Source: Sambucus nigra (taxonomy: Eukaryota > Streptophyta > Magnoliopsida > Dipsacales > Adoxaceae). From it: DNA of 64,000 nt. This document shows, piece after piece, positions 36,899-47,929 of the stretch (the stretch's first letter is position 1; each line of letters starts with the position of its first letter). The notes beneath the pieces were generated by a model. The model saw only the letters and a list, made by a program, of their open reading frames with translations, searched no databases and was not told where the DNA came from. The DNA lies in the NCBI GenBank assembly GCA_949130495.1, contig OX422217.1:574836606-574900605 (forward strand), in the 5' to 3' direction. The translations under genes and the position numbers were made by a program.

Positions 36899-37958
36899 TT
36901 ATTGGGGAGGTGGATTGGAGGGTCCGGGTGTGCTGGGATCATATGGATCATAAAAGAAAGTCGGAGGGGGTCCACCGAAGTTGAGCTCGTATAAATGGGT
37001 TTGGAGACGATGCATCATGCTCGTGTCCCTTCGGTAGGCCTCTTGATCCCGTTGATAGGCCGCTTGGTCTCGATTATATTGGGAGATGAAACCATCAAAA
37101 AGGGATTCCACCGTCGAAACGCACCTATCAAAATTCTCACAGGGTGGATCAAAGTTCGAGCCGTCGTCCTCGTCTTCATCATACTCTTCTTCTTCCCCCT
37201 TATCCATCATTGGGCGTCATGTTCTTCCTCTCCCACACCCTCATAGAGAATAGGACGGTCGGGATGGGCCACCCTCATTTGGCGTTCACTATGGGTGATG
37301 GAGGTGCCTCCAATTGGGAGGGGGAGTCGGACTTGTTGCCCCGGATCATCCACCCCGGCTTCAATCAGAATTTCAGTGATGAGGCGGGCGTAAGGGAGCG
37401 CTGCTTTGCCCCACTCGTCATAGGCGGCATTGAGGATGTCCACGTAGAAGAGTTGGGCCAGATTAATCATGCTCTCAGGGTCGAGGAAATGATATAGGAA
37501 GTTTGCGTGACGCAGCTGGACCACCGAGTCGTTGGTGGTTTGGTGGATTGCTCCACATGCAATGAGGTGCGTGAATCGTACCGCATCCGAAAGACTTCCT
37601 ATCGGAAATGAATTACGCAACCATTCCTCCCCGGGTGGCATTCGGGCGATACATTCGAATTTGGTATGGGGGCACCATTGGTGGGATACATGAAGGGCAC
37701 GGGGAGGACAAACCCTTTTTCTTGCATTTTGCGCACAATGATGGCGGCGGAGCACGAAATCTGAATGCCGTCAAGGTATGCCTCATGAAGAGTGGAGGAT
37801 TTGTGCATGAGCGTCGCATAGAACTGACAGATTTCAGATTCGAAAACTTTGTTGCTCACGGGGGAGATAAATGAACACGATCCCCGACATCGGCGCCAAA
37901 AACTTGATGCGACTAAGAATGTGTCTCTAAAGTGCGTACTCTCTAGGATCAAGTGCAA
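36899..37958 (-). pseudogene. Transposase_32-like or Athila-ORF1-like protein of E
   Basis: Three overlapping minus-strand frames make one protein with two shifts: 37958-37660 (SSTLHEAYLDGIQISCSAAI region), 37755-37207 (LRNSFPIGSLSDAV, then LPYARLITEILIEAGVD) and 37210-36899 (acidic EEEEYDEDEDD stretch, a RDQAAYQRDQEAYRRD repeat and a Pro-rich end). The order small core, then ALPYARLITEIL-like helix, acidic stretch and coiled coil is that of the 'putative plant transposon protein' family seen in non-autonomous LTR elements. Family assignment is by eye; the function is unknown. One shift sits on an overlapping TGATG at 37207-37211. Confidence 0.55.
37881..37898 (-). promoter_or_regulatory. Primer-binding site of E (tRNA-Asp-like)
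   Basis: Minus strand TGGCGCCGATGTCGGGGA. It resembles the complement of the plant tRNA-Asp 3' end, with about two mismatches from memory. Confidence 0.75.
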
Positions 37959-39465
37959 GCCTGTCGCTTAAGTAATAATTTGATAAGTCGGGTATCGATC
38001 CTCAGGGAAATAGGATGAACGGAGTCGTAAAGATGTTGGACAGACGAAGGAAACCTAACTTTGACTCTAAAGAAAAGGAAAAGGTGATTTGAATGGTGAA
38101 ACAGCTACAACTAGATGCAATTTTGAAAAATAATTAATTAATGAAATCAGGAATGAATGGAATGCAATTACTCTAAATTAATTAAAGGACTGATGATGAT
38201 TAAACTAAAACTTGAACTATATGATGAGAAAAATAGGCTGGGAATATAATCCCTCAACCCTAGCGTGTTGCTAGTATAGATTATTCTTAGATTTAAGTGA
38301 TTAATCAGACCCAAAATTTAGTACTCCCAAGCATTACATATATGAGGTTCAATCCCGCACCATACACAATCATAGGACGAGTAAATCGGTATCGCGATAG
38401 CTACACTCGAATTGCACTCTGAAGCATCCCGGTTACTCGGAAGCAAACGAGATCCAAAGATCTACAATGGTTGTGTTGCTACGCAATATAGTCATAATAA
38501 ATCCTTAAGTTTAGAGGATTAATTTTATACACATGCAACTATCACATCAGGTTGAGTTCATGCATTCGGACCTTAAAAAACCTAGTTGAACATGTTGAAC
38601 CTAACTATGCATGAATTAACTACGTTGCATGCGAAAGAAATCATAATGAAACTATATTGAAACATGCAAGGAATTATTATAAACCTAGAAATTGTTTGAA
38701 TCATGCAAGAAGAATAAACATGCAAGAGAAATAATAGCAAGAATGAAACTTGAATTAAAACTTGAAACCAAACCCGGAATTAATCAATCTTGAAGCAACA
38801 ATTCAAAGCTACATTCCTAGGTTGTTCTCATACTCTTCTCTCCAACAAAAACTGTTCAAAACTATGTTTTCTAAGTCATTACAATCATACAAATACGTTT
38901 GAGAAGAAGTTGTATCCTAATAGGACTCTTTGGGCCAATCAGATTTAAAGGGAAGTTTCGCACATCAGGACCCCCAAACCGGTTCTCCCCCGTACCGGTT
39001 CACAGTGTGGTTGGGAAAATCTTGCTAGTTTGGGGCCTCTTTTCTTCAATTCCAACACTTACAATTTTTTCTTGTTTTCTTCTTTTCTTTCTTGGATTTT
39101 TTCCTCAACTTCAAATGAACATAACTCCTTCACCGTAGCTCGGATTTGGGTGCCGTTTCTTCCAATGTTCACGTTATTCCGAGCTCTTAAAATTTACAGT
39201 TGACCCCACCTTTGGTATCAGGATGAAGAATTACAAAAATTCCCTTGAACTTGCCTTCCTAGGTTTTCTTTCATTGTTTCGATTTCTCTTTCGCACTGCT
39301 TGCATAATTTACCTTTAAAATATGTACGATAAACACAAAACACAAAATACTTGCTAACGAAGGTTAGTAGCATAATTATGAGTTAAATTCGTATCAATTG
39401 CACCACTAAGGTTCACAAAGGTACCGAAATTAGGGGGATAAATATACAATATTTATGCCTAATCA
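37905..39465 (-). repeat. 5' LTR of element E
   Basis: 1561 bp, TGATGCGACTAAG ... GCCTAATCA, aligned along its length with 33613-35181. A small insertion at about 39166-39195, just before GTTGACCCCACC, is absent from the other copy. Confidence 0.95.
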
Positions 39466-39470
39466 CCTCT
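39466..39470. repeat. Target-site duplication of E, right (CCTCT)
   Basis: Matches 33608-33612; B's gag continues beyond it. Confidence 0.9.
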
Positions 39471-40131
39471 CAAACCAATTCTGAGAGATATCTCCTAAGC
39501 TGGATATGAATATGCGATATATAAGAGTGTGATTATGATTCCACATAGTCATTTCTTGACTATACTGCGAACATGATCTATGGGGTCTGTCTTTCCATCA
39601 TATATTTTGAATCTAGGGGCTGTGAACTTCTTTGGGGTTCCTCTTCCTAAATTACCCTCGAGAAACGAGACTTCATCTGCGTGATGAAGGCCCTTCTTTC
39701 CATATCTTTTATAGATCTAAGTCCTAGGTGTGTCGCGTGTTGGTCTATTTCTTTTAGGACCAAAATCCTTATATCATTCTCGTAGCACTCTTTATCCCAA
39801 TTTCGTTTCAAGTGACTTGCCGCTTCGAACGGTCCTAGTCATGTCCATTAGTCCTTCCTCGGTTGCAAGTTTCCAATAATCGCTAAAGGCATGGATTCTC
39901 CTCTATTATGAGGCGAGCTGCCTCCTCTTGTTGTTCGAGTCGTGCTTCTTAAGTGTTGACCAACCGTGAGATCTATATTGATTTAAGTTGCTCATTGCTT
40001 TGCTCAAAGAGCTTCTCCTCTGTGAAAAATCTTGGATACCTGTCTTGGCAAACCTCAGATATGATTCTGAGTGGATCTAGGTCATATAGGACATCACCGT
40101 CTTAGAGTGTACTATTTGGGTGATGAGACAT
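39471..40131 (-). pseudogene. N-terminal gag of Tat-type Gypsy B
   Basis: A start codon at 40131-40129 lies about 50 nt after the primer-binding site and opens MSHHPNSTL, soon stopped. Further segments (a DRYPRFFTEEKLFEQ stretch near 40010-40060 and an SLGDISQNWFE stretch near 39475-39520) match Tat gag, which continues at 33607 beyond E. Multiple stops. Confidence 0.75.
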
Positions 40132-40179
40132 TTGTGTTTACTCTTTCTAGGGGTTTGTTTCGTAGAAAAGAGAATTAAT

Positions 40180-40196
40180 TCCCACAGACGGCGCCA
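40180..40196 (-). promoter_or_regulatory. Primer-binding site of B
   Basis: Minus strand TGGCGCCGTCTGTGGGAA. Only the first nine bases match tRNA-Asp; this form is common in Tat-type elements. Confidence 0.75.
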
Positions 40197-40200
40197 ATTG

Positions 40201-40472
40201 TGAGTAAAAGAAATCATAATGAAGTATTTCTAGAAAGCATGGAATAAAAGAATAAATAAATGGTCACAACACAAGAATTTATGTGGTTCGGCAACTGCCT
40301 ACATCCACCGAGAGGGTTCTAATCTCTTTATTAATTTCTCAGAAGTTCGAAATTACATGCCTTTCTGCCTCGGGGTGAGGTTTATATTTATAATAGTGAA
40401 AAGTAGTTGAGTTGTACAAGGAACTCTCTTAGCTCTTTATTGGCTCCCGTGGTGATTCTTGTTTATCTCGTC
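40201..40472 (-). repeat. 5' LTR of element B (partial)
   Basis: TGAGTAAAAGAAATC onwards, aligned with 12191-12367. The outer boundary is unclear because the LTR of C begins around 40473. Confidence 0.75.
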
Positions 40473-40790
40473 TGATAATGTAGGTAACTAATTAGTGATA
40501 ATCATTTTTAATTATCAACATGATAAACATTTATAATTATCCACGCAACATTAAATTTGACTGGGGAAGGGTGTTGGGCCAGCTCAAATCGCTAGAAATT
40601 AGTCCATTGTGGTTTGGGCCACACAATAACGTTTTTAAGAGAAATAGAGTAGAGAAAATATTAGGAGGATAAACTTTTTAGTTATTGGATTAACAATAGT
40701 GAGGGGCACTCCTTATTTATAGTAAAAGTTGATAGAGTCCTATTAGGAGTGGACATTCACTTAATATGATAAACACAAATATGTAAAACA
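40473..40790 (-). repeat. 3' LTR of Copia C (approximate)
   Basis: The edge next to the polypurine tract is firm: ATGTAAAACA on the plus strand, TGTTTTACAT in element sense. The other edge is placed at TGATAATGTAGG by eye. A TATAAATAAGG-type box lies near 40710-40722 on the minus strand. Confidence 0.55.
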
Positions 40791-40800
40791 CTCCCCCTTG
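40791..40800 (-). promoter_or_regulatory. Polypurine tract of Copia C
   Basis: Minus strand CAAGGGGGAG directly before the LTR. Confidence 0.8.
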
Positions 40801-41186
40801 GATGTACACCATTTCCACCGTTCAATGATTATTACCTCATTGAAACCTTACTAAGGAAAATCCATTGAGAAAAAACCAAATTTAAGAAAAAATAGTACCA
40901 CTTTTGTGATGATTGAATCAGTGTTGGACGTGCTTAATGATGCCTCGTTAAAACCTTTATTAGAAAAATCCAGTGGGAAAAAACCTGGTCAAATAAAAAG
41001 GAGTACATTGCACATATGTCCTAAATAACATATTCTTGTATCCTCCCATTGATAAGATGTTCCCCCGATTGATATGTTCAATTTGTCTGTTGGTGATGTC
41101 GATGCATTCCAATCTCGTACATAAACTTTTGAAATGTCCCTTTTTGTACACTACACCAAAAAGGATAAATTGTTACCTTTGAGTCG

Positions 41187-41312
41187 TCCAGTCTTGTCAT
41201 GGTTATTGACTGTGACAAAAAAACACGTATTTTTTGTCACGGTTATTGACCATGACAAGTCCGTGACAAAGGGTTATCACGGTCATTGATCATGACAGGC
41301 CCGTGACAACTC
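41187..41312. repeat. Left subterminal repeats of H
   Basis: Four or more copies of TTGTCACGGTTATTGACC-like or inverted motifs. In En/Spm elements such repeats bind the TNPA protein. Confidence 0.85.
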
Positions 41313-41389
41313 TTTTAACTAAATCCTAGTCCCCTCTTTTTTTCCCACCGTTTTAATTTCTCACCATTTTTCTCTCTCTACTACGCGGA

Positions 41390-41600
41390 GTTTCTCTCTC
41401 TCTCTCTCTCTCCTTTGTATGTGTGTACGTATATGTGAATATATGTGTGTGCGCATGGGTCTATGTGTGTGGGGGGAGTGGGGGTGGGGGGTAGGGGTGT
41501 GTGTGTGGGGGGGGGTGTAGAGTGTGTGTGTGTGTAGGTGTAGGGGTGTGTGTGTGTGGGTGGGAGGGAAGGGGGGTAGTGTGTGTAGCTGTGTGTGAAT
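41390..41600. repeat. CT then GT/G-rich simple repeat in H
   Basis: A (TC)n tract at 41391-41412 followed by 190 bp of GTGTG and poly-G runs. Confidence 0.9.
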
Positions 41601-41679
41601 TAGTGTTTGTGATATTGAGTTTGCATTAGACGATTTGATGTGCCCCGGCCTTATAACATGAATTGCATTGGTATTGATA

Positions 41680-41990
41680 TTGAATTTGAATTGAATTAAA
41701 TTTAAATTGAACGAACTGAAATTGAAATTCAATTTCAATTGAATTGAATTGGTATAAATTGAAATTGAAATTGAAATTGAATTGTTATTAATATTGGTGT
41801 AAATTGGTTGTAAATTGAAATTGAATTGGTATAAATTGAAATTGAATTTGAATTGGTATAAATTGGTAAAAATTGAATTTGAATTTGAATTGGTATTGAT
41901 ATTTATAAAAATTGGTATAAATTGAAATTAAATTTGAATTGGTATTGATATTGGTATAAATTGGTTTAAATTAGTATGAATTGGTATAAG
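41680..41990. repeat. AATTGAAATTG / GGTATAAATTG tandem repeat in H
   Basis: Degenerate tandem array of AATTGA, AATTTG and GGTATAAATTG units. Shorter relatives at 42540-42612 and 44858-44925 suggest spread of the same unit within the element. Confidence 0.85.
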
Positions 41991-42896
41991 TTTTAGTTCT
42001 TATGCGTACTTTAAATTAAATGAAACATACTTTAAATTACATAATTAAATGAAATCTATCGAATTGTGATAAGACATAATTAAATGAAACATACTTTAAA
42101 TTACATATAGTGCGCATAGATACGAGCCTTCTAGTTCTTATGCGCATACATTCAATATCCCCTAGACTCGTTCGAGAGTCATTACCCCTGTAATAAAATC
42201 TCTCGAATTGTCCCGTTGAAATAGTTTGGGACTGCATAGTTTCTGTATAATAATATTCTTAGTGACTTAAACTTGTTACTTTTGGGGGAAGTTCTGCAGT
42301 CGTATCTTAATGTTCTTTGGGTACATACTAGATGATGCGATGTTAAGTGTTATTTCAATTGATAAATTAAAATAACACTCACACTTGCGAATCTATGTCG
42401 TGTACTTGGAGAATTATGGGGATATTCTCTCGAATTTTCCTCAAATTGGAACAATGTGCATGACCTATTAAGTATATTACAGAAATATGCGGTCTTGAAT
42501 GGGATAGGACCACTCACCTTTTAGAGGAGATGGAAGAAATAGAAATTAACATTATAAATTGAATTTTAATTTCAATTTCAAATTAAAATTGAATTTGAAT
42601 TTGAATTTGAATGCGCGAATAAATTTACATTATGTCAACTTCTTATATAACACTTGCTTCGGGGGGTGCATGCCTACATGTATTCTCATTTGAATGCACG
42701 ACATAAAAGTTCTATAACATTTATAACTAATTTAATTTATATATAGTGCGCCTAAAAACTAGCCTTCTAGTTCTTATGCATACGCATTCAATAGGTGATT
42801 GTTTATACTAATGGGAACTAAATGTTCACACTTTTATTTATACTAATCCACGAATGTACGCTTCTTATCCATAATAGGTGATTATTTGTAGTAGCT

Positions 42897-44566
42897 GTGA
42901 TGGGATATCCTAGATACAAAGAGTGGATGGGTGAGACAAATAGATTAGGGGATGTGTTTCACAGAGGTGCTAATGAATTTGTGAAATACGCAAAGAGATG
43001 TCATAATGATGAAGAGTTTATGTGTTCGTATGTTAGGTGTAAGAATGGTAAGGTGTTTGAGTGGAAAATAGTTGAGCTACATTTGTTAAGATGGGGTATG
43101 CAAGATAGTTATCGAAATTGGGTTCTTTACGGGGAATCGAAAGTTCCTTTAATCCCTGAGCAACCCTCACAAGAACCTTCAACAAGTAGGATAGATGTAC
43201 AAGGGGAGGATGACAATGTAGATCATAATATGCTAGAGGACTTAGTTGATGACGCGTATGGAGTTCATGAAGTGGAAGAGAATGAGGTCACTGACAATGT
43301 ACAAGGTTCAGGTGCTCATAAAGATATCGGGATAGACCTTGGCGATGATTACCAAAGTTTAAAATTTAAGGCGACCCAACCGTTATACTCTGTCTATGAG
43401 AAAGATCAAACAACTTTACATGCCATGGTTGGTTTGCATAATTTGAAGACCCAATATGGTTTGTCTGGTAATAGCGTGATAGGAATTTGGAATTGGGTGA
43501 AGGGATTTCTACCCAAGCAGAATACGCTTCCAAACATCTATCCTATTATGAAAAACAGTTTGAAAGGTTTAGGAATGAAGTATAAATCAATTCATGCTTG
43601 TGTGTATGACTGCATACTATATCGAAAGGAGTAGGAAAATCTCAATCGGTGTTCGGTATGCAACATGAACAAGTAGCTCGTTATCTATTTGACACAAATG
43701 AAGATGTCGAAGAATGGAAAAAGTAAGTTTAAATTATTTTAACTTTTACATTATTTTAATTTTTATACATGATTAATTTTGTAATACGTTCGTCACGATC
43801 TATGTTGGAAATATGAAGCCTGTGAGAACAATAAAAGATGAAAAATAATGGCATAATCATACAACGAATTTAGGCTGTGGTTGTCACACGAGGTAATTAT
43901 AGTGAAAAGGGCTATTATTAAATGTCACATTACAAGAAATCTTTACAACTAACCTAATTAATTTATCTATATTCTCAGCTCTTAAGGACGGGTGATGCGA
44001 CATCAAGGCTTGCTCGTCTAGCCACTGGACCCTTGTTCATGGCACAAGAGTACAAAAAGTATCGATTGAACGATTACATATTTGGTGCAAGGATGTACGG
44101 AAAAAATACAAATGTACAGAACTCGGGCATTTCATACAAGGCTCTTAATTTCTTTCGAGCAAGAGCAAAATATAAAAACCTCTTTGAAGTTAAAATGACT
44201 TACTATGGTGTAATTCGAAATATATTTGAATTGGACTATGTAAGCTTCAAAGAGGTTGTATTTTACTGTAATTGGGTAAGAGTTGAGGATAAAAATGCTT
44301 GTAAAGTTGATCCTGACACCAATTTGATCATGGTTGACTTGTCCAAGTGGAAGAGCTACGCACACGTGAGCGATGAGCCGTTTGTTTGTACTTTTCAAAA
44401 GGTCAAGCAAGTGTTTTACTCGGAGTATATCAATAACGATCTGTGGTCAATGGTCCTAGATGCGCCAAAGCATCTAAACAGTAGTGTGGATGATTTGGTT
44501 GCTCCTACCAAATATCAATCCATTTTTAATGATAACCCAAATTTAAAACAATTTTTAAATTTGTAA
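42897..44566 (+). pseudogene. TNP2/TNPD-type CACTA transposase, internally deleted
   Basis: Exon-like frame 42897-43634 begins with the transposase-associated domain (residues about 1-85: YKEWM, then Cys and His positions partly kept) followed by the TNP2 N-terminus (LPKQNTLPNIYPIMKNSLKGLG, SIHACVYDCILYRKE). Directly after this the catalytic TNP2 core is missing. The sequence jumps to a DUF4218-like end (ARYLFDTNEDVEEW, ending at a GTAAGT donor near 43725) and then to a DUF4216-like frame at 43980-44566 (VQNSGISYKA, YYGVIRNIFELDYVSFKEVVFYCNWV). Compare element I, whose middle part is present but broken by stops. Cannot give an active transposase. Confidence 0.85.
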
Positions 44567-45005
44567 TAAGTATTCAAATTATTTGTAATGACCAATGGCT
44601 ATATTATTCTAGTGCTTTATTATTATTGAACGGTAATTCAATGCTTTTTATTCATTTGTAATTGATCATTTCAATTCTTGAAATAACCAGTAGGTGTATT
44701 CTTCTAGTGCTTTGTTATTACCGGATTTGAATCAAAATTGGTTTTATGATTAGTGAAAATGTTAATTAGGATTTTAATCAATTTAAGCATTAATTCAAAG
44801 TCCATTACGCGAGAGTGTGTGTTCGGGGGGAGGGGGGGCAGTGTGCATGTGTAAATCTAATTTGGTATTGGGTATTGGTTTAAATTGAAATTGATATTGA
44901 TGTTAGTATAAATTGAAATTGATATCGTACGTATTGTTATTATCGGATTTAAGCATTAATTCAAATTCCATATACATGTTTGTACTACTACTAATAATTT
45001 TTGTA
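44567..45005. other. Spacer between the two genes of H
   Basis: AT-rich with a GTGTG/poly-G tract (44815-44845) and the AATTGA unit. Nothing else recognised. Confidence 0.5.
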
Positions 45006-46395
45006 GAAAATATCTTCATCCCAGCGCGGTAGCGGAGGCGACGAGGGCTCCTCGACTAGTTGGCCCCCTAAATGGGGCAAATTGGGGTCCGTCATCGAGA
45101 ATAAAACGGAATTATTGACTAGATCGCTAGAGTTGCTTGAGGCGATCGTTGGTAAGGGGTACACTGATTGGAGGGCCGTGCTTAATGACCTCAAGATTAG
45201 CATGTGGGGGCCTCTACAGGTAGTGCATTTATATTTATATTTATATTTATAAGCAACTAACACTTACTTTCCTTTTGGTTTGTATTTATTTGATAGGATT
45301 AATTCGGCCTGCCCCCACATCTCCGCGACTCCACGTTGGAACAGTTGAGGGATCAATATAAGACATGGAAGAAGAATATGCGTGTAAGATACTTTGGGAA
45401 GACCCGAGAGTCCATTCTGAGCATATGTGACATCGTCCCCCCGAAGGAGCCGATCTCATTGGCACAGTGGCAAAAGTTTGTCGACAATGAGATCAATGAG
45501 CGGCCATTGGCATCTCGCCAATCGGGGAGGGAAAATCGAACGAAAAAGTTGGATGTGCACTACTCCGGGCGGACGTCTTACACCGAGGTGGAGTATAAGA
45601 TGGTAAGTTTTTATTTTTCTTTAATTTTAGTTTTATGTTATTCTAATTTAGCATTACTTTGCGTTACTTACTGATTTTGCATTATTTTATTTCAGGTGAC
45701 GGGGAGTGGTCCTGGGGGTAGGCCACTTAGGCTCGATGCCTATGTGACAATTCATACGAAAAATGGCAAGGACAAGGAGGTGGCCCCGAGCATCGCAACC
45801 ACCATTGGAAGTTATAAATGTTTAATTTTTTTAATTACGTTATAATTTTTTTATTTACTTAATTAAATAATCTTGTACTTTTTGTCATTTTAGGCAAAGC
45901 TTAAAGAAGTGCATGAGTCGCAATTTGATGCTGACAAAGCATCTTTGGCTACAGACGCACTCAACCAAGTGCTTGGGACGGATCGCAAGGGGAGGACTAG
46001 GGGTGATCTTGCGAGTGGGGAAGTCGAGGATCATTGGAATGGAGATGAGCAACACCAGGTTGGCACATAAGGTGGACACCCATGGCAATAAGCTATCAAG
46101 GTTAGAGGCGGCGGTCCTAGATATGTACGCCTTCATGAAGCGTCAGTTGGGGAAGGGGAAGGAGAAGGAGAAGGATAAGGAGAAGGATGTAGAGGTAGAT
46201 GAGGACGTCACTGCTTCATCGTCGATACGCACGAACTCCTCGCCATATGATCCATTTCCCATCTTGACTCCCGTCGAACGGTCTATGTCAACAATAAGTT
46301 GGAAGAGCGTGTTTCTACTCGACATATATTATAGGGAGCGGATAGAGAGGGGGTTGAGGGACCCTACCTTCCTCACGGGTATATTGGTTCATTAA
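45006..46395 (+). pseudogene. TNPA-like (Transposase_24 family) gene of CACTA H
   Basis: DNA-binding accessory protein of En/Spm elements, thought to bind subterminal repeats. Likely exons: about 45006-45220 (GGDEGSSTSW, ELLEAIVGKGYTDWRAVL), 45299-45602 (LPPHLRDSTLEQLRDQYK, PISLAQWQKFVDNE), 45696-45812 (GPGGRPLRLDAY) and 45895-46395 (VHESQFDADKASLATDALNQ, then a Lys/Glu-rich coil). Introns start with GT and end with AG (for example GTAAGT at 45602 and TTTCAG near 45695). A stop after VGT near 46065 means the last coil needs a frame change or an alternative splice. Possibly still partly functional. Confidence 0.7.
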
Positions 46396-46856
46396 CGTCG
46401 CCTCCAAGACATTGAGGCAAAGGTGCTCGTCACGAATGTGGTGTCCGGAAAGGAGAATTGACCTTTGTGGTTGCGCGAACAATGCGACGTTTAGTGAATT
46501 GGGGGGATGTGTCAATGCATATATCGTGTGGCCTTTCTTCTTCCTCCAATATGCACAAGACCTTGTGCCATGACATTATTTCTATCTTTATTTTTATTTG
46601 GATATTGAATTATATTTTTATTTTTTTTTATTTTGGTACATGTTGGTTTGGATATGGATATTTGCATTTCTATTTTATTTGGATATGGATTATATATGCC
46701 ATGATTTGGTACGTGTTGATTTGGTACATTATTTCTATTTTATTTGGATATATACTGTTTGGACAGGTATAATTTTGCTATAACAGGTACAAATATACTG
46801 CTGGGCAGTGGTAATGGTCATACCGCCCATCAGTTTTTTTTAAATGATGCCCATAA
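46396..46856. other. 3' region of H without recognised coding
   Basis: T-rich, with repeats of TTATTTGGATAT and TGGTACAT/TTGGTAC (46600-46760). Probably the untranslated end of the TNPA-like gene. Confidence 0.45.
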
Positions 46857-47115
46857 TTATCATGGACTTGTCACGGTCTTTGACCGTGATAATGTTTTTT
46901 AGGTTTTCTCATGGGCTTGTCACGGTCTTTGACCGCGACAAAACTTGTCAAAGACCGTGACAGGACCGTAACAAGTCTAATGGACTTGTCACGATCTTTG
47001 ACCATGACGAGGGCAGTTGTCACCCCCAGACTTGTCACGGTCAAAGACCTTGACAAGTTTGACTTGTCACGGTTTTAGACCTTGACAAGTCGATTGTTTT
47101 AGACCTTGACAAGTC
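46857..47115. repeat. Right subterminal repeats of H
   Basis: At least seven copies of CTTGTCACGGTCTTTGACC-type motifs in both orientations, forming nested palindromes. Confidence 0.88.
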
Positions 47116-47136
47116 GACTGTTTTGGTGTAGTGGTA

Positions 47137-47760
47137 TTGACTTTATGAAGAGATCAACTATATTGTCACTTGAACGAATTTGCATGACTTCAGTCTCATT
47201 TTTCTTTTGAAGCTCGCGAATAAAGAAAAACTTTGGTGAAATGTGCTTGTTTTATCTAATTTGACAAGTCGTTCTTTAATTTGTGCTATACACATTGCAT
47301 TATCTTCATATATGACACATGGGACATCTATAATGGAAGGCAATTGACAAGAGATACGAATATGCTAAATTAACTATCTGAGTCTTACACATTCATAACT
47401 AGTTTCATGAATGGAAATTTTTTTAGAGTGGTTAGAAAATGTAGCGATTAAAGTTTTTTTTAGTAGAACACCAAGAAATAACACTATTACCCCTATGAGG
47501 ATCAGAGACATATCTAGAATCTGCATAACCAACTAACTTCGAACTATTAGAATAATAAGAATAAAATAAACCCATGTCAGTGGTTCCATGTAGATATCTT
47601 AGTATATGCTTGACACCAGCCCAATGTCTTTTGGTTGGTTCAGAACTATATCTAGCAAGTAAATTCATGGAGAATGAGATATCCAGCCTAATGCATTTTT
47701 CCAAGTACAATAATGCACCAATCACACTTAAATAGGGTACTTCTGGACCCAATACTTTGT
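47137..47760 (-). pseudogene. RNase H of Copia C
   Basis: Frame 47752-47432: VPYLSVIGALLYLEKCIRLD and KRHWAGVKHILRYLHGTTDMG, then GYADSRYVSDPH, the catalytic strand of Copia RNase H. Frame 47343-47158: VIYEDNAMCIAQI with the conserved acidic residues. A shift separates them. The remaining tail lies on the far side of CACTA H (41148-40801). Confidence 0.87.
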
Positions 47761-47929
47761 CATCTTCCTCTTTAGGATGATATGGTTATTTCTTTACATC
47801 TAAAGACCGCAAGACCATGGGTATACTTAGTGAATGTCTATTATTTGTACCAAATAGTTTCAAGACCTTTTAAGTATAATTAGGCCGATAGACAAAAATT
47901 CCACTAAAATCTCTCTCGATCTATAGGCC

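Larger units (their letters stand above)
33613..39465 (-). mobile_element. Element E: non-autonomous LTR retrotransposon nested in gag of B
   Basis: 5853 bp with target duplication CCTCT (33608-33612 and 39466-39470). 3' LTR 33613-35181 and 5' LTR 37905-39465, clearly alike with scattered substitutions and small indels. The primer-binding site next to the right LTR is tRNA-Asp-like and a polypurine tract lies next to the left LTR, so it runs on the minus strand. The 2.7-kb interior has one decayed coding region (36899-37958) and no pol. The tRNA-Asp-like primer suggests Gypsy (Athila/Tat-type) ancestry; this is inferred. Confidence 0.92.
12191..40472 (-). mobile_element. Element B: old Tat-lineage Ty3/Gypsy, split by nested insertions
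   Basis: Fragments on the minus strand, in element order: LTR from about 40472 to 40201; primer-binding site; gag 40131-39471; [E inserted]; rest of gag, protease, RT, RNase H and integrase 33612-29365; [A inserted]; integrase end 12555-12368; truncated 3' LTR 12367-12191. The LTR match is clear: 12191-12367 aligns with the start of the 40201 copy. Protein remnants resemble Tat/Ogre-type Gypsy elements and are full of stops and shifts. The outer edge of the right LTR is uncertain because copia C starts there. Confidence 0.85.
41149..47133 (+). mobile_element. Element H: CACTA (En/Spm) DNA transposon with deleted core
   Basis: 5985 bp with 13-bp termini CACTACACCAAAA and TTTTGGTGTAGTG and the 3-bp duplication GTA (41146-41148 and 47134-47136). 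Subterminal repeats of CTTGTCACGG...GACCGTGACAAG occupy both ends. Two plus-strand coding regions remain: a TNP2/TNPD-type gene lacking its catalytic middle and a TNPA-like gene. It is inserted in the RNase H tail of copia C. It must rely on another element for transposase. Confidence 0.95.

Noticed and set aside
36899..37755. Two overlapping frames as a bicistronic plant gene
   Set aside because: They lie between matching LTRs and the TGATG overlap is more simply a frameshift in one decayed element protein.
41361..41738. 125-codon minus-strand frame rich in His-Thr-Pro
   Set aside because: It is the translation of the GT/G simple repeat in CACTA H.
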